Assembly (NCBI RefSeq): GCF_017052465.1
Contig: NZ_JAFHKT010000128.1
Span: 1-64,000 of the forward strand
Reading direction: 5' to 3'
DNA length: 64,000 bases
From: Arthrobacter pascens
GTDB taxonomy: Bacteria; Actinomycetota; Actinomycetes; Actinomycetales; Micrococcaceae
This document shows positions 56,955 to 64,000 of the stretch, in pieces. A program made the position numbers and the translations under genes. Within the stretch, counting starts at the first letter, position 1; each line of letters begins with the position of its first letter. The notes under the pieces are model-generated. The model was not told where the DNA came from and ran no database searches. It saw nothing but the letters and a program-made list of their open reading frames with translations.

Positions 56955-57683
56955 CTAGACACCCGCCTTCTGGTTCAGCAGAGCGCGCACCAGTGCCGGC
57001 GGAGCGATCTCGTCCAGCGGCAGGCCACGGCGTGCTGCCACGGCTGCCGGCTCTTCGAGGCGCTTCAGGGCGTCAACAGTCGCGTGAACGATGTTGATGG
57101 CGTTCGAGGAACCGAGCGACTTGGAGAGGATGTCGTGGATACCCACGCACTCCAGTACTGCACGGACCGGGCCACCGGCGATAACACCGGTACCGGCGGA
57201 AGCCGGACGCAGCATTACAACGCCTGCGGCAGCTTCGCCCTGGACGCGGTGAGGGATGGTGCTGCCAACGCGGGGAACGCGGAAGAAGGACTTCTTGGCC
57301 TCTTCAACGCCCTTCGCGATTGCAGCGGGAACTTCCTTGGCCTTGCCGTAGCCGACGCCGACCATGCCGTTACCGTCACCAACGACGACGAGTGCGGTGA
57401 AGCTGAAGCGACGACCACCCTTGACGACCTTGGAAACGCGGTTGATGGTAACAACGCGCTCTACGAACTGGCTCTTCTCGGCTTCACGGCCGCCGTCGCG
57501 GCCGCCACGGCCACCACGGTCGCCGCGGCCCTGGCCACGGTCGCCACGCTCGCCGCGACGGGCGCCACCACGGCGGTCGTCGGCAGCTGCGGGGGCAGTG
57601 GTCTCAGTGGCCTCAGCAGCTACGGCTTCAGGCGCCTTCTGATCTGCAGACACAGTGTCCTTTTCCTTGTTTGCTTCCGTCAC
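56955..57683 (-). CDS. rpsE: 30S ribosomal protein S5 with Arg/Gly-rich N-terminus
   Basis: 242 residues. The core from about residue 70 is standard ([45 protein letters not shown]). Ahead of it is a 65-residue extension with an acidic part and an RGG-type part ([20 protein letters not shown]), common in the genus; an RNA-binding role is only a guess. GTG start overlaps the rplR stop (GTGA). Confidence 0.97.
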   Translation of the reverse strand: MTEANKEKDTVSADQKAPEAVAAEATETTAPAAADDRRGGARRGERGDRGQGRGDRGGRGGRDGGREAEKSQFVERVVTINRVSKVVKGGRRFSFTALVVVGDGNGMVGVGYGKAKEVPAAIAKGVEEAKKSFFRVPRVGSTIPHRVQGEAAAGVVMLRPASAGTGVIAGGPVRAVLECVGIHDILSKSLGSSNAINIVHATVDALKRLEEPAAVAARRGLPLDEIAPPALVRALLNQKAGV

Positions 57684-58063
57684 AGTGACAGCCCACCTTC
57701 ACGTGCACCGTCAGCGACGGCGGCGATCCGGCCGTGGTACTTGTTACCACCGCGGTCGAAGACAACAGCTTCGATACCGGCAGCCTTGGCACGCTCGGCG
57801 ACCAGTTCGCCAACGCGCTTAGCCTTGGCGGTCTTGTCACCATCGAATGCACGAAGGTCGGCTTCCAGTGTGGAGGCGCTTGCCACGGTCAGGCCCTTGG
57901 TGTCATCGACAACCTGGACGAATACGTGGCGTGCGGAGCGGTTGACGACCAGACGAGGGCGTACAGCCGTACCGGAGATGCGCTTGCGGATACGAAGCTG
58001 GCGGCGGCTGCGCTGGGCAGACTTGCTCTTGTTCGTACGCTTCTTGTTAATTGCGATCGCCAT
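57680..58063 (-). CDS. rplR: 50S ribosomal protein L18
   Basis: 127 residues, 5S-rRNA-binding. Marks: [40 protein letters not shown] and [20 protein letters not shown]. Starts two bases after the rplF stop; ends overlapping rpsE. Confidence 0.98.
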   Translation of the reverse strand: MAIAINKKRTNKSKSAQRSRRQLRIRKRISGTAVRPRLVVNRSARHVFVQVVDDTKGLTVASASTLEADLRAFDGDKTAKAKRVGELVAERAKAAGIEAVVFDRGGNKYHGRIAAVADGAREGGLSL

Positions 58064-58065
58064 GG

Positions 58066-58602
58066 TTACTTACCAGCCTTTCCGACCTTGCGGCGGATGA
58101 CTTCGCCTGCGTAACGGATGCCCTTGCCCTTGTAGGGGTCCGGCTTCCGCAGCTTGCGAATGTTGGCAGCAACCTCGCCGACCTGCTGCTTGGAGATACC
58201 TGAAACAGAGAGCTTGGTCGGGGTCTCAACTGCAAAGGTGATGCCGTTCGGTGCCGAGACATTGACCGGGTGGCTGTAGCCCAGAGCGAACTCCAGGTCA
58301 GAACCCTTGGCCTGGACGCGGTAACCAGTACCGACAATCTCAAGCTTCTTCTCGTAGCCTGCGGTGACACCCTGGATCATGTTGGCGATCAGGGTGCGGG
58401 TCAGGCCGTGCAGCGAACGTGAGGCGCGCTCGTCGTTCGGGCGGGCGACAGTCAGGGTGCCATCTTCCAGGGTGACCTCGATCGGGCTGGCCACAGTGTG
58501 GCTCAGCTCGCCTTTGGAACCCTTGACGCTGACGACAGAGCCGTCAACCTTGACCTCAACGCCGGCAGGAACGGTGATGGGGAGACGTCCAATACGTGAC
58601 AT
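58066..58602 (-). CDS. rplF: 50S ribosomal protein L6
   Basis: 178 residues, two related beta-rich domains near the factor-binding site: [29 protein letters not shown], and the C-terminal signature [25 protein letters not shown] lies upstream of ATG 58602. Usual place after rpsH. Confidence 0.98.
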   Translation of the reverse strand: MSRIGRLPITVPAGVEVKVDGSVVSVKGSKGELSHTVASPIEVTLEDGTLTVARPNDERASRSLHGLTRTLIANMIQGVTAGYEKKLEIVGTGYRVQAKGSDLEFALGYSHPVNVSAPNGITFAVETPTKLSVSGISKQQVGEVAANIRKLRKPDPYKGKGIRYAGEVIRRKVGKAGK

Positions 58603-58620
58603 TATTCTCTTCCTTTCCCG

Positions 58621-59019
58621 TTACCAGACGTAAGCGAGGACTTCGCCGCCCACGCCCTTCTTGCCGGCCTGCTTGTCAGTCAAGAGGCCGGAAGAGGTGG
58701 ACAGGATTGCGACACCCAGGCCACCGAGCACGTGCGGCAGGTTGGTGGACTTCGCGTAAACGCGGAGTCCCGGCTTGGAAATACGACGAACACCGGCGAT
58801 TGAACGCTCGCGGTTCGGACCGAACTTGAGCTCGATGGTCAGCTTCTTGCCGACCTCTGCGTCTTCTTCTTTCCAGGAGGCGATGTAACCTTCAGCCTTC
58901 AGGATGTCGGCAACGCGTGCCTTGAGCTTGCTGTACGGCATAGACACGGAATCGTGGTATGCCGAGTTTGCGTTGCGCAGACGCGTAAGCATGTCTGCGA
59001 CAGGATCTGTCATTGTCAT
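58621..59019 (-). CDS. rpsH: 30S ribosomal protein S8
   Basis: 132 residues: [38 protein letters not shown] and the end [20 protein letters not shown]. It follows rplE after 82 bases; the S14 gene often found at this place is missing. Confidence 0.98.
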   Translation of the reverse strand: MTMTDPVADMLTRLRNANSAYHDSVSMPYSKLKARVADILKAEGYIASWKEEDAEVGKKLTIELKFGPNRERSIAGVRRISKPGLRVYAKSTNLPHVLGGLGVAILSTSSGLLTDKQAGKKGVGGEVLAYVW

Positions 59020-59101
59020 TTGGGCTCTTGCCCTTCCTCGTAACGGTTTCCGCTGTGCTGACCCTTAGGGATCAGAGCAGCCGGACCTTTTACGTAGCTA
59101 A

Positions 59102-59683
59102 TTAAGCTTCGGTCTTGAACGGGAAACCAAGCGCCTTGAGCAGCGCGCGGCCTTCGTCGTCGGTCTTGGCGGTGGTCACAACCGTGATGTCCATACCGCG
59201 AACGCGGTCGATGGAATCCTGGTCGATCTCGTGGAACATAACCTGCTCGGTCAGACCGAAGGTGTAGTTGCCGTTGCCATCGAACTGCTTGCCGCTGAGG
59301 CCGCGGAAGTCACGGATACGCGGCAGAGCCAGCGTGACCAGACGGTCCACGAATTCCCACATGCGGTCACCACGCAGGGTAGCGTGTGCACCGATGGGCA
59401 TGCCTTCGCGCAGCTTGAACTGGGCGATCGACTTGCGGGCCTTGGTTACCTGCGGCTTCTGGCCGGTGATCAGGGTGAGGTCGCGGACAGCGCCGTCGAT
59501 CAGCTTGGAGTCCTTGGCGGCATCTCCAACACCCATGTTCACAACAACCTTGACCAGGCGGGGAACCTGGTTAACGTTCTGGTACTTGAATTCATCCTGG
59601 AGCGTAGCCTTGATGGATTCTGCGTACTTGGTCTTCAGACGAGGAACGATCTTCGTTGCCGGAGTCTCGAGAGTCTCAGTCAT
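59102..59683 (-). CDS. rplE: 50S ribosomal protein L5
   Basis: 193 residues, 5S-rRNA and P-tRNA contact. Marks: [59 protein letters not shown] and [21 protein letters not shown] overlaps the rplX stop by one base (TAATG). Confidence 0.98.
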   Translation of the reverse strand: MTETLETPATKIVPRLKTKYAESIKATLQDEFKYQNVNQVPRLVKVVVNMGVGDAAKDSKLIDGAVRDLTLITGQKPQVTKARKSIAQFKLREGMPIGAHATLRGDRMWEFVDRLVTLALPRIRDFRGLSGKQFDGNGNYTFGLTEQVMFHEIDQDSIDRVRGMDITVVTTAKTDDEGRALLKALGFPFKTEA

Positions 59684-60042
59684 TAGATGTCCTTCCCGGA
59701 GCTCTTGGCCACGCGTACGCGCACTTCGCGCTTCACGCCATTGCGCTCCACGGTCTCGGTGCGGAAGCCAACGCGCGTGGGCTTCTTGGTGGACGGGTCA
59801 ACCAAGGCCACGTTGGAGATGTGGATCGGTGCCTCGACGACCTCGATGCCACCGGTCTTGGTGCCGCGCTGCGACTGACCGACCTTGGTGTGCTTGGTTA
59901 CGCGGTTAATGCCTTCAACCAACACGCGGTTGGTGTCCGGGAAGACGCGCAGAACCTTGCCCTGCTTGCCACGGTCGCCGCCGCGCTCAGCCTTGGCGCC
60001 AGTGATGACCTGAACCAGGTCACCCTTCTTGATCTTAGCCAT
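59683..60042 (-). CDS. rplX: 50S ribosomal protein L24
   Basis: 119 residues, assembly initiator. The KOW motif is [21 protein letters not shown] with [38 protein letters not shown] follows. Starts three bases after the rplN stop. Confidence 0.98.
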   Translation of the reverse strand: MAKIKKGDLVQVITGAKAERGGDRGKQGKVLRVFPDTNRVLVEGINRVTKHTKVGQSQRGTKTGGIEVVEAPIHISNVALVDPSTKKPTRVGFRTETVERNGVKREVRVRVAKSSGKDI

Positions 60043-60045
60043 GGA

Positions 60046-60414
60046 CTAGAGCACCTCCGGAGCCAGAGAAACGATCTTCATGAACTTCTTGTCACGGAGT
60101 TCACGACCAACCGGTCCGAAGATACGGGTGCCGCGGGGGTCACCGTCGTTCTTCAGGATCACAGCTGCGTTCTCGTCAAACTTGATGTAGGAACCATCCG
60201 CACGGCGGCGTTCCTTCTTGGTACGGACGATGACAGCCTTGACGACATCGCCCTTCTTTACGTTGCCGCCCGGGATTGCGTCCTTGACGGTAGCGACGAT
60301 GACGTCGCCGATGCCTGCGTAGCGACGGCCAGATCCACCGAGAACGCGAATGGTAAGGATTTCCTTAGCACCCGTGTTGTCGGCGACCTTGAGTCGCGAC
60401 TCCTGCTGAATCAC
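60046..60414 (-). CDS. rplN: 50S ribosomal protein L14
   Basis: 122 residues: [39 protein letters not shown] and [20 protein letters not shown] are the family signature. It is the first gene of the spc run here, separated from rpsQ by 386 bases and a terminator, so it probably starts its own transcript. Confidence 0.98.
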   Translation of the reverse strand: MIQQESRLKVADNTGAKEILTIRVLGGSGRRYAGIGDVIVATVKDAIPGGNVKKGDVVKAVIVRTKKERRRADGSYIKFDENAAVILKNDGDPRGTRIFGPVGRELRDKKFMKIVSLAPEVL

Positions 60415-60732
60415 TATTTACTCCTTGCGTCGCGCCGGTTCTCAGACCGAAAATCTTCCTACGGAATGAGCCTTGCGGAACGGTTGATCGGGGTGTCTCT
60501 TGACCTGCCTGGATTTTGCCAGACCAGGCCTAAACGCCCGTGCCAAAAACATTTGCTTCCCAGGCGGATTTGGACGCAGTCCAAGCGCAGGGGGGCACTA
60601 TGCCGTGGCACGATTGTTTACGAGGTTTGCTGACGGCACACAAAAGGCGCCATACAAACTCAAAATCTTAGCACAGTTCGGGCCCAGCCCCATATCACAG
60701 CAGCCGGGGCTCCGCTAAACGCTGCTTAACAA
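60415..60732 (-). promoter_or_regulatory. Long non-coding leader of the spc operon (probable promoter region)
   Basis: Together with the hairpin to its right this makes a 386-base gap between rpsQ and rplN. No gene is seen on either strand. On the minus strand TAAGAT (60665-60670) fits a -10 box, with no convincing -35. The distance to rplN leaves about 245 bases of untranslated leader, room for ribosomal-protein feedback. I see no known leader motif in it. Confidence 0.35.
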
Positions 60733-60767
60733 GGAAACCCCCGCTCCCACAGGGAACGGGGGTTTCC
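60733..60767 (-). terminator. Terminator after rpsQ (end of S10 operon)
   Basis: Perfect 11-bp stem ggaaacccccg with cgggggtttcc, loop of 13 bases, followed on the minus strand by TTGTTAAG. It lies 34 bases past the rpsQ stop. Confidence 0.8.
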
Positions 60768-60800
60768 GGCGCCGCGCCGGGAAAGGCGAAGCTGCAGGTG

Positions 60801-61109
60801 TTACTTGGCCTTTTCGAGGATCTCCACCAGGCGCCACCGCTTGGTAGCGGAGAGCGGGCGGGTCTCGGCGAGGAGAACGAGGTCGCCGATGCCGGCGGTG
60901 TTCTCTTCGTCGTGAGCCTTGATCTTCGAGGTGCGGCGGATGACCTTGCCGTAGAGGGCGTGCTTCACGCGGTCTTCAACCTGGACAACGATGGTCTTTT
61001 CCATCTTGTCCGAGACTACATAGCCGCGCTTCGTCTTACGGTAACCGCGCTCGCCAGCCGTAGCCGTTGCGGAAACAGTTTCCGTCACGTTCTCGTCCTT
61101 TTCACTCAC
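60801..61109 (-). CDS. rpsQ: 30S ribosomal protein S17
   Basis: 102 residues, with an extra N-terminal stretch of about 20 residues before [39 protein letters not shown] and [20 protein letters not shown] are typical. GTG start overlaps the rpmC stop (GTGA). Last gene of the S10 operon. Confidence 0.97.
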   Translation of the reverse strand: MSEKDENVTETVSATATAGERGYRKTKRGYVVSDKMEKTIVVQVEDRVKHALYGKVIRRTSKIKAHDEENTAGIGDLVLLAETRPLSATKRWRLVEILEKAK

Positions 61110-61441
61110 TTGGCGTCCTCCTCAGTCTCAGCCTCGGCCGGCTTTTCAGCCTTCTCAGCCTTGGCTGCGGACTTCTTGGACTTCTTTTCTTCCTTGGCTT
61201 CCGCAACCGGTGCGGCAACCTCGGCACGAATGCCCAGCTCGCGCTCACGGAGAACGGTGTAGATGCGTGCGATGTCCTTCTTTACCGCGCGCAGACGACC
61301 GTGGTTCTCCAGCTGTCCGGTGGCGGACTGGAAACGCAGGTTGAACAGCTCTTCCTTGGACTTGCGGAGTTCTTCAACGAGACGCTCGTTGTCGAAACCG
61401 TCCAGCTGTGCGGGTGCGAGATCCTTCGACCCTACTGCCAT
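61106..61441 (-). CDS. rpmC: 50S ribosomal protein L29 with C-terminal extension
   Basis: 111 residues. The first 70 are normal L29 ([58 protein letters not shown]). A 40-residue Lys/Ala/Glu-rich tail ([20 protein letters not shown]) is added; L29 sits near the peptide exit, so the tail could reach exit-site factors, which is inference. Confidence 0.96.
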   Translation of the reverse strand: MAVGSKDLAPAQLDGFDNERLVEELRKSKEELFNLRFQSATGQLENHGRLRAVKKDIARIYTVLRERELGIRAEVAAPVAEAKEEKKSKKSAAKAEKAEKPAEAETEEDAK

Positions 61442-61443
61442 TT

Positions 61444-61860
61444 CTATTCACCACCTTCGCGACGCACAATGCGTGCCTTCAACGGGAGCTTGTGGATTGC
61501 CAGGCGCAGGGCCTCGCGAGCTACCTCTTCATTGACACCGGAGAGTTCGAACAGAACCCGGCCCGGCTTGACGTTAGCGACCCACCATTCCGGAGAACCC
61601 TTACCGGAACCCATGCGGGTTTCGGCCGGCTTCTTCGTCAGCGGACGGTCCGGGTAGATGTTGATCCAGACCTTACCGCCACGCTTGATGTGGCGGGTCA
61701 TCGCGATACGGGCAGATTCGATCTGACGGTTCGTGACGTAAGCCGGGCTCAGGGCCTGGATGCCGTACTCACCGAAGGAGACCTTGGTGCCGCCCGTAGC
61801 AGCGCCGGAACGACCCGGGTGGTGCTGCTTACGGTGCTTGACTCGACGTGGGATAAGCAT
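61444..61860 (-). CDS. rplP: 50S ribosomal protein L16
   Basis: 138 residues: [59 protein letters not shown] and [14 protein letters not shown] are diagnostic. ATG abuts the rpsC stop. It binds near the A site. Confidence 0.98.
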   Translation of the reverse strand: MLIPRRVKHRKQHHPGRSGAATGGTKVSFGEYGIQALSPAYVTNRQIESARIAMTRHIKRGGKVWINIYPDRPLTKKPAETRMGSGKGSPEWWVANVKPGRVLFELSGVNEEVAREALRLAIHKLPLKARIVRREGGE

Positions 61861-62703
61861 TTAAGCCTGTCCTCCTTCTGCTGCCTGTGCCGGTGCGGCA
61901 GGAGCTGCCTCGGCTGCCGGAGCTGCAGCAGCAGGTGCTGCGTCGGCTGCCGGACGGTCGGTACGACGGCGGCGGTCACCACGGTCGGCGCCACCCGGGC
62001 GGCCCGGACGGTCGCCGGTGCGTCCGCGGGACGGAGCAGCAGCTGCCTGCTGGGCCAGTTCCTTGGAGGTGACGTCACCCTTGTAGATCCAGACCTTCAC
62101 GCCGATGCGGCCGAAGGTGGTCTTGGCTTCGTAGAAGCCGTAGTCGATGTTCGCGCGGAGGGTGTGCAGGGGCACACGGCCTTCGCGGTAGAACTCCGAG
62201 CGGGACATTTCTGCGCCACCCAGACGGCCGGAGCACGCGATACGGATACCCTTGGCACCGGCACGCTGCGCGGACTGCATGGCCTTCTTCATCGCACGGC
62301 GGAAAGCCACGCGGGAAGTCAGCTGCTCAGCAACGCCCTGGGCAACAAGCTGGGCTTCCATCTCGGGGTTCTTGACCTCGAGGATGTTCAGCTGAACCTG
62401 CTTGCCGGTGAGCTTTTCGAGCTCGCCGCGGATGCGGTCTGCTTCTGCGCCGCGGCGGCCGATAACGATGCCCGGACGTGCCGTGTGGATGTCCACGCGG
62501 ACGCGGTCACGGGTGCGCTCGATCTCTACCTTGGCGATGCCGGCGCGCTCCATGCCCGTGGACATGAGCTGGCGGATACGGATGTCTTCGCGAACGAAGT
62601 CCTTGTACCGCTGACCGGACTTGGTGCTGTCAGCGAACCAGTGCGATACGTGATCGGTGGTGATGCCGAGTCGGAACCCGTGCGGGTTTACTTTCTGTCC
62701 CAC
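61861..62703 (-). CDS. rpsC: 30S ribosomal protein S3
   Basis: 280 residues. N-terminal KH domain ([36 protein letters not shown] with the GXXG loop) and the C-terminal S3 domain ([39 protein letters not shown]). A 60-residue Ala/Pro/Arg/Gly tail extends the protein beyond the usual length. GTG 62703 follows the rplV stop directly. Confidence 0.98.
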   Translation of the reverse strand: MGQKVNPHGFRLGITTDHVSHWFADSTKSGQRYKDFVREDIRIRQLMSTGMERAGIAKVEIERTRDRVRVDIHTARPGIVIGRRGAEADRIRGELEKLTGKQVQLNILEVKNPEMEAQLVAQGVAEQLTSRVAFRRAMKKAMQSAQRAGAKGIRIACSGRLGGAEMSRSEFYREGRVPLHTLRANIDYGFYEAKTTFGRIGVKVWIYKGDVTSKELAQQAAAAPSRGRTGDRPGRPGGADRGDRRRRTDRPAADAAPAAAAPAAEAAPAAPAQAAEGGQA

Positions 62704-63069
62704 TTAGCGAGCCTCCTCTTTCTCCGGGGTAGCGACTACCACGGTGATGTGGCTGGTGCGCTTCTTGATCTGAAATGCACGACCCTGAGCACGCGGCTGG
62801 AACCGCTTCATGGTCGGGCCTTCATCAACAAACGCTTCGCTGATGATGAGGTCACCTTCGTCAAACGCAACGCCGTCGCGGTCCGCGAGGACCCGGGCGT
62901 TGGAGATTGCCGACTGAACTACCTTGAATACCGGCTCAGAAGCTGCCTGGGGGGCAAACTTCAGAATTGCCAGAGCCTCGTTCGCTTGCTTACCACGAAC
63001 AAGGTTGACGACGCGCCGGGCCTTCATAGGCGTTACGCGGATGTGACGCGCAATTGCCTTGGCTTCCAT
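62704..63069 (-). CDS. rplV: 50S ribosomal protein L22
   Basis: 121 residues lining the exit tunnel: [38 protein letters not shown] and [29 protein letters not shown] lies ahead of ATG 63069. Follows rpsS by 38 bases. Confidence 0.98.
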   Translation of the reverse strand: MEAKAIARHIRVTPMKARRVVNLVRGKQANEALAILKFAPQAASEPVFKVVQSAISNARVLADRDGVAFDEGDLIISEAFVDEGPTMKRFQPRAQGRAFQIKKRTSHITVVVATPEKEEAR

Positions 63070-63107
63070 TGCTTTCCTTCTCTCGTCTTTGACGTAAGTG
63101 CAGGCGC

Positions 63108-63389
63108 CTAGCGGCGCTTGCCCTTACGGTCGTCCTTGACATGGCCGCGGAATGTCCGCGTCGGAGCGAATTCGCCGAGCTTGTGCCCGACCATCGACTC
63201 GGTGACAAACACCGGGATGTGCTTGCGTCCGTCGTGCACGGCGATCGTGTGCCCGAGCATGTCGGGGATGATCATCGAGCGGCGGGACCAGGTCTTGATG
63301 ACGTTCTTGGTGCCCTTTTCGTTTTCCCTGTCCACCTTCACAAAGAGGTGCTGGTCAACGAAAGGACCTTTTTTCAGGCTGCGTGGCAT
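63108..63389 (-). CDS. rpsS: 30S ribosomal protein S19
   Basis: 93 residues: [40 protein letters not shown] and [20 protein letters not shown] are diagnostic. It lies 12 bases after the rplB stop. Confidence 0.98.
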   Translation of the reverse strand: MPRSLKKGPFVDQHLFVKVDRENEKGTKNVIKTWSRRSMIIPDMLGHTIAVHDGRKHIPVFVTESMVGHKLGEFAPTRTFRGHVKDDRKGKRR

Positions 63390-63401
63390 GTGTCCAGGCT
63401 C

Positions 63402-64000
63402 CTATCGCTTGTTCTTGCCAGTACGACGGCGACGAACAATAAGCTTGTCGCTCTCTTTGTTGGGACGGCGGGTACGGCCTTCAGCCTTACCATTCGGGTT
63501 GACCGGGTGACGTCCACCGGAGGTCTTACCTTCACCACCACCGTGCGGGTGATCGACCGGGTTCATGGCAACACCACGGACGGTCGGGCGAACGCCCTTC
63601 CACCGCATACGGCCGGCCTTACCCCAGTTGATGTTCGACTGCTCAGCGTTGCCGACCTCGCCGATGGTTGCGCGGCAGCGCACATCAACGTTGCGGATTT
63701 CGCCGGAGGGCAGACGCAGCTGGGCGAAACGGCCTTCCTTGGCGACGAGCTGAACAGAAGCTCCAGCGGAACGTGCCATCTTGGCGCCGCCACCCGGGCG
63801 CAGTTCAACTGCGTGGATAACGGTACCGACGGGGATGTTGCGCAGGGGCAGGTTGTTGCCAGGCTTGATGTCAGCGTTGGCGCCGGCCTCCACGAAGTCA
63901 CCCTGGGAGAGCTTGTTCGGGGCGATGATGTAACGCTTGGTGCCATCAACGTAGTGCAGGAGGGCGATGCGAGCCGTGCGGTTCGGATCGTACTCGATTT
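63402..64000 (-). CDS. rplB: 50S ribosomal protein L2, C-terminal part (cut by window edge)
   Basis: About 199 residues of the C-terminal part are visible, from [19 protein letters not shown] to the end [12 protein letters not shown]; the N-terminus lies past base 64000. [20 protein letters not shown] holds the His needed for peptidyl transfer activity. Part of the S10 operon (rplB-rpsS-rplV-rpsC-rplP-rpmC-rpsQ). Confidence 0.98.
   Translation of the reverse strand, partial: IEYDPNRTARIALLHYVDGTKRYIIAPNKLSQGDFVEAGANADIKPGNNLPLRNIPVGTVIHAVELRPGGGAKMARSAGASVQLVAKEGRFAQLRLPSGEIRNVDVRCRATIGEVGNAEQSNINWGKAGRMRWKGVRPTVRGVAMNPVDHPHGGGEGKTSGGRHPVNPNGKAEGRTRRPNKESDKLIVRRRRTGKNKR

Overview
The window is about 64 kb of GC-rich chromosome from an actinobacterium, most likely a member of the Micrococcaceae close to Arthrobacter or Pseudarthrobacter. 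The grounds are the codon choice, the glycogen-to-trehalose gene trio, the gene order around the ribosomal operons, the acidic or glycine/arginine-rich extensions on several ribosomal proteins, and an spc operon that lacks the S14 gene. No rRNA, tRNA, CRISPR array or complete insertion sequence was seen. The genus is an inference from gene content, not a search result.

Layout. (1) 1-8394, minus strand: the start of inositol-3-phosphate synthase (cut by the window edge), an aldo/keto reductase, then the overlapping trio treZ-treY-glgX(treX), which makes trehalose from glycogen. (2) 8467-17554: cell-envelope and cofactor genes: nnr, acpS and glmS on the minus strand; coaA, a lipoprotein D,D-carboxypeptidase and mscL on the plus strand; a membrane acyltransferase and glmM on the minus strand. 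glmM and glmS both feed UDP-GlcNAc synthesis. (3) 17555-24659, plus strand: an inserted envelope-glycosylation operon of one polyprenyl-phosphate sugar transferase (GT2 fused to a GtrA-type membrane domain) followed by three tandem, overlapping, paralogous YkcB/ArnT-like membrane glycosyltransferases. Upstream of it is an unusual 21-bp-phased repeat. (4) 24735-25723, minus strand: rpsI and rplM.

(5) 26030-41666, plus strand: two complete, head-to-tail Tad/Flp pilus loci. The first has a prepilin peptidase, two near-identical Flp pilins, TadE, TadG, CpaB, CpaE/TadZ, CpaF/TadA, TadB and TadC. The second has one different Flp pilin and the same seven assembly genes in the same order. Only one prepilin peptidase is visible, so it probably serves both. 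(6) 41773-47667: a signalling block: an HPt-like protein whose phospho-histidine is replaced by Leu, an unrecognised gene bracketed by IS-end-like repeats, a normal OmpR-type response regulator, a membrane sensor kinase, a stand-alone ATPase domain with no dimerisation/His domain, and a second OmpR-type regulator whose phospho-Asp and conserved Lys are replaced by Asn and Thr. The proximity suggests, but does not prove, that this block controls the pili.

(7) 47774-64000, minus strand: truA and the alpha, spc and S10 ribosomal operons in reverse order (rplQ, rpoA, rpsK, rpsM, rpmJ, infA, a P1-family peptidase, map, adk, secY, rplO to rplN, rpsQ to rplB), cut at the right edge inside rplB. Strong hairpins separate many of these units.
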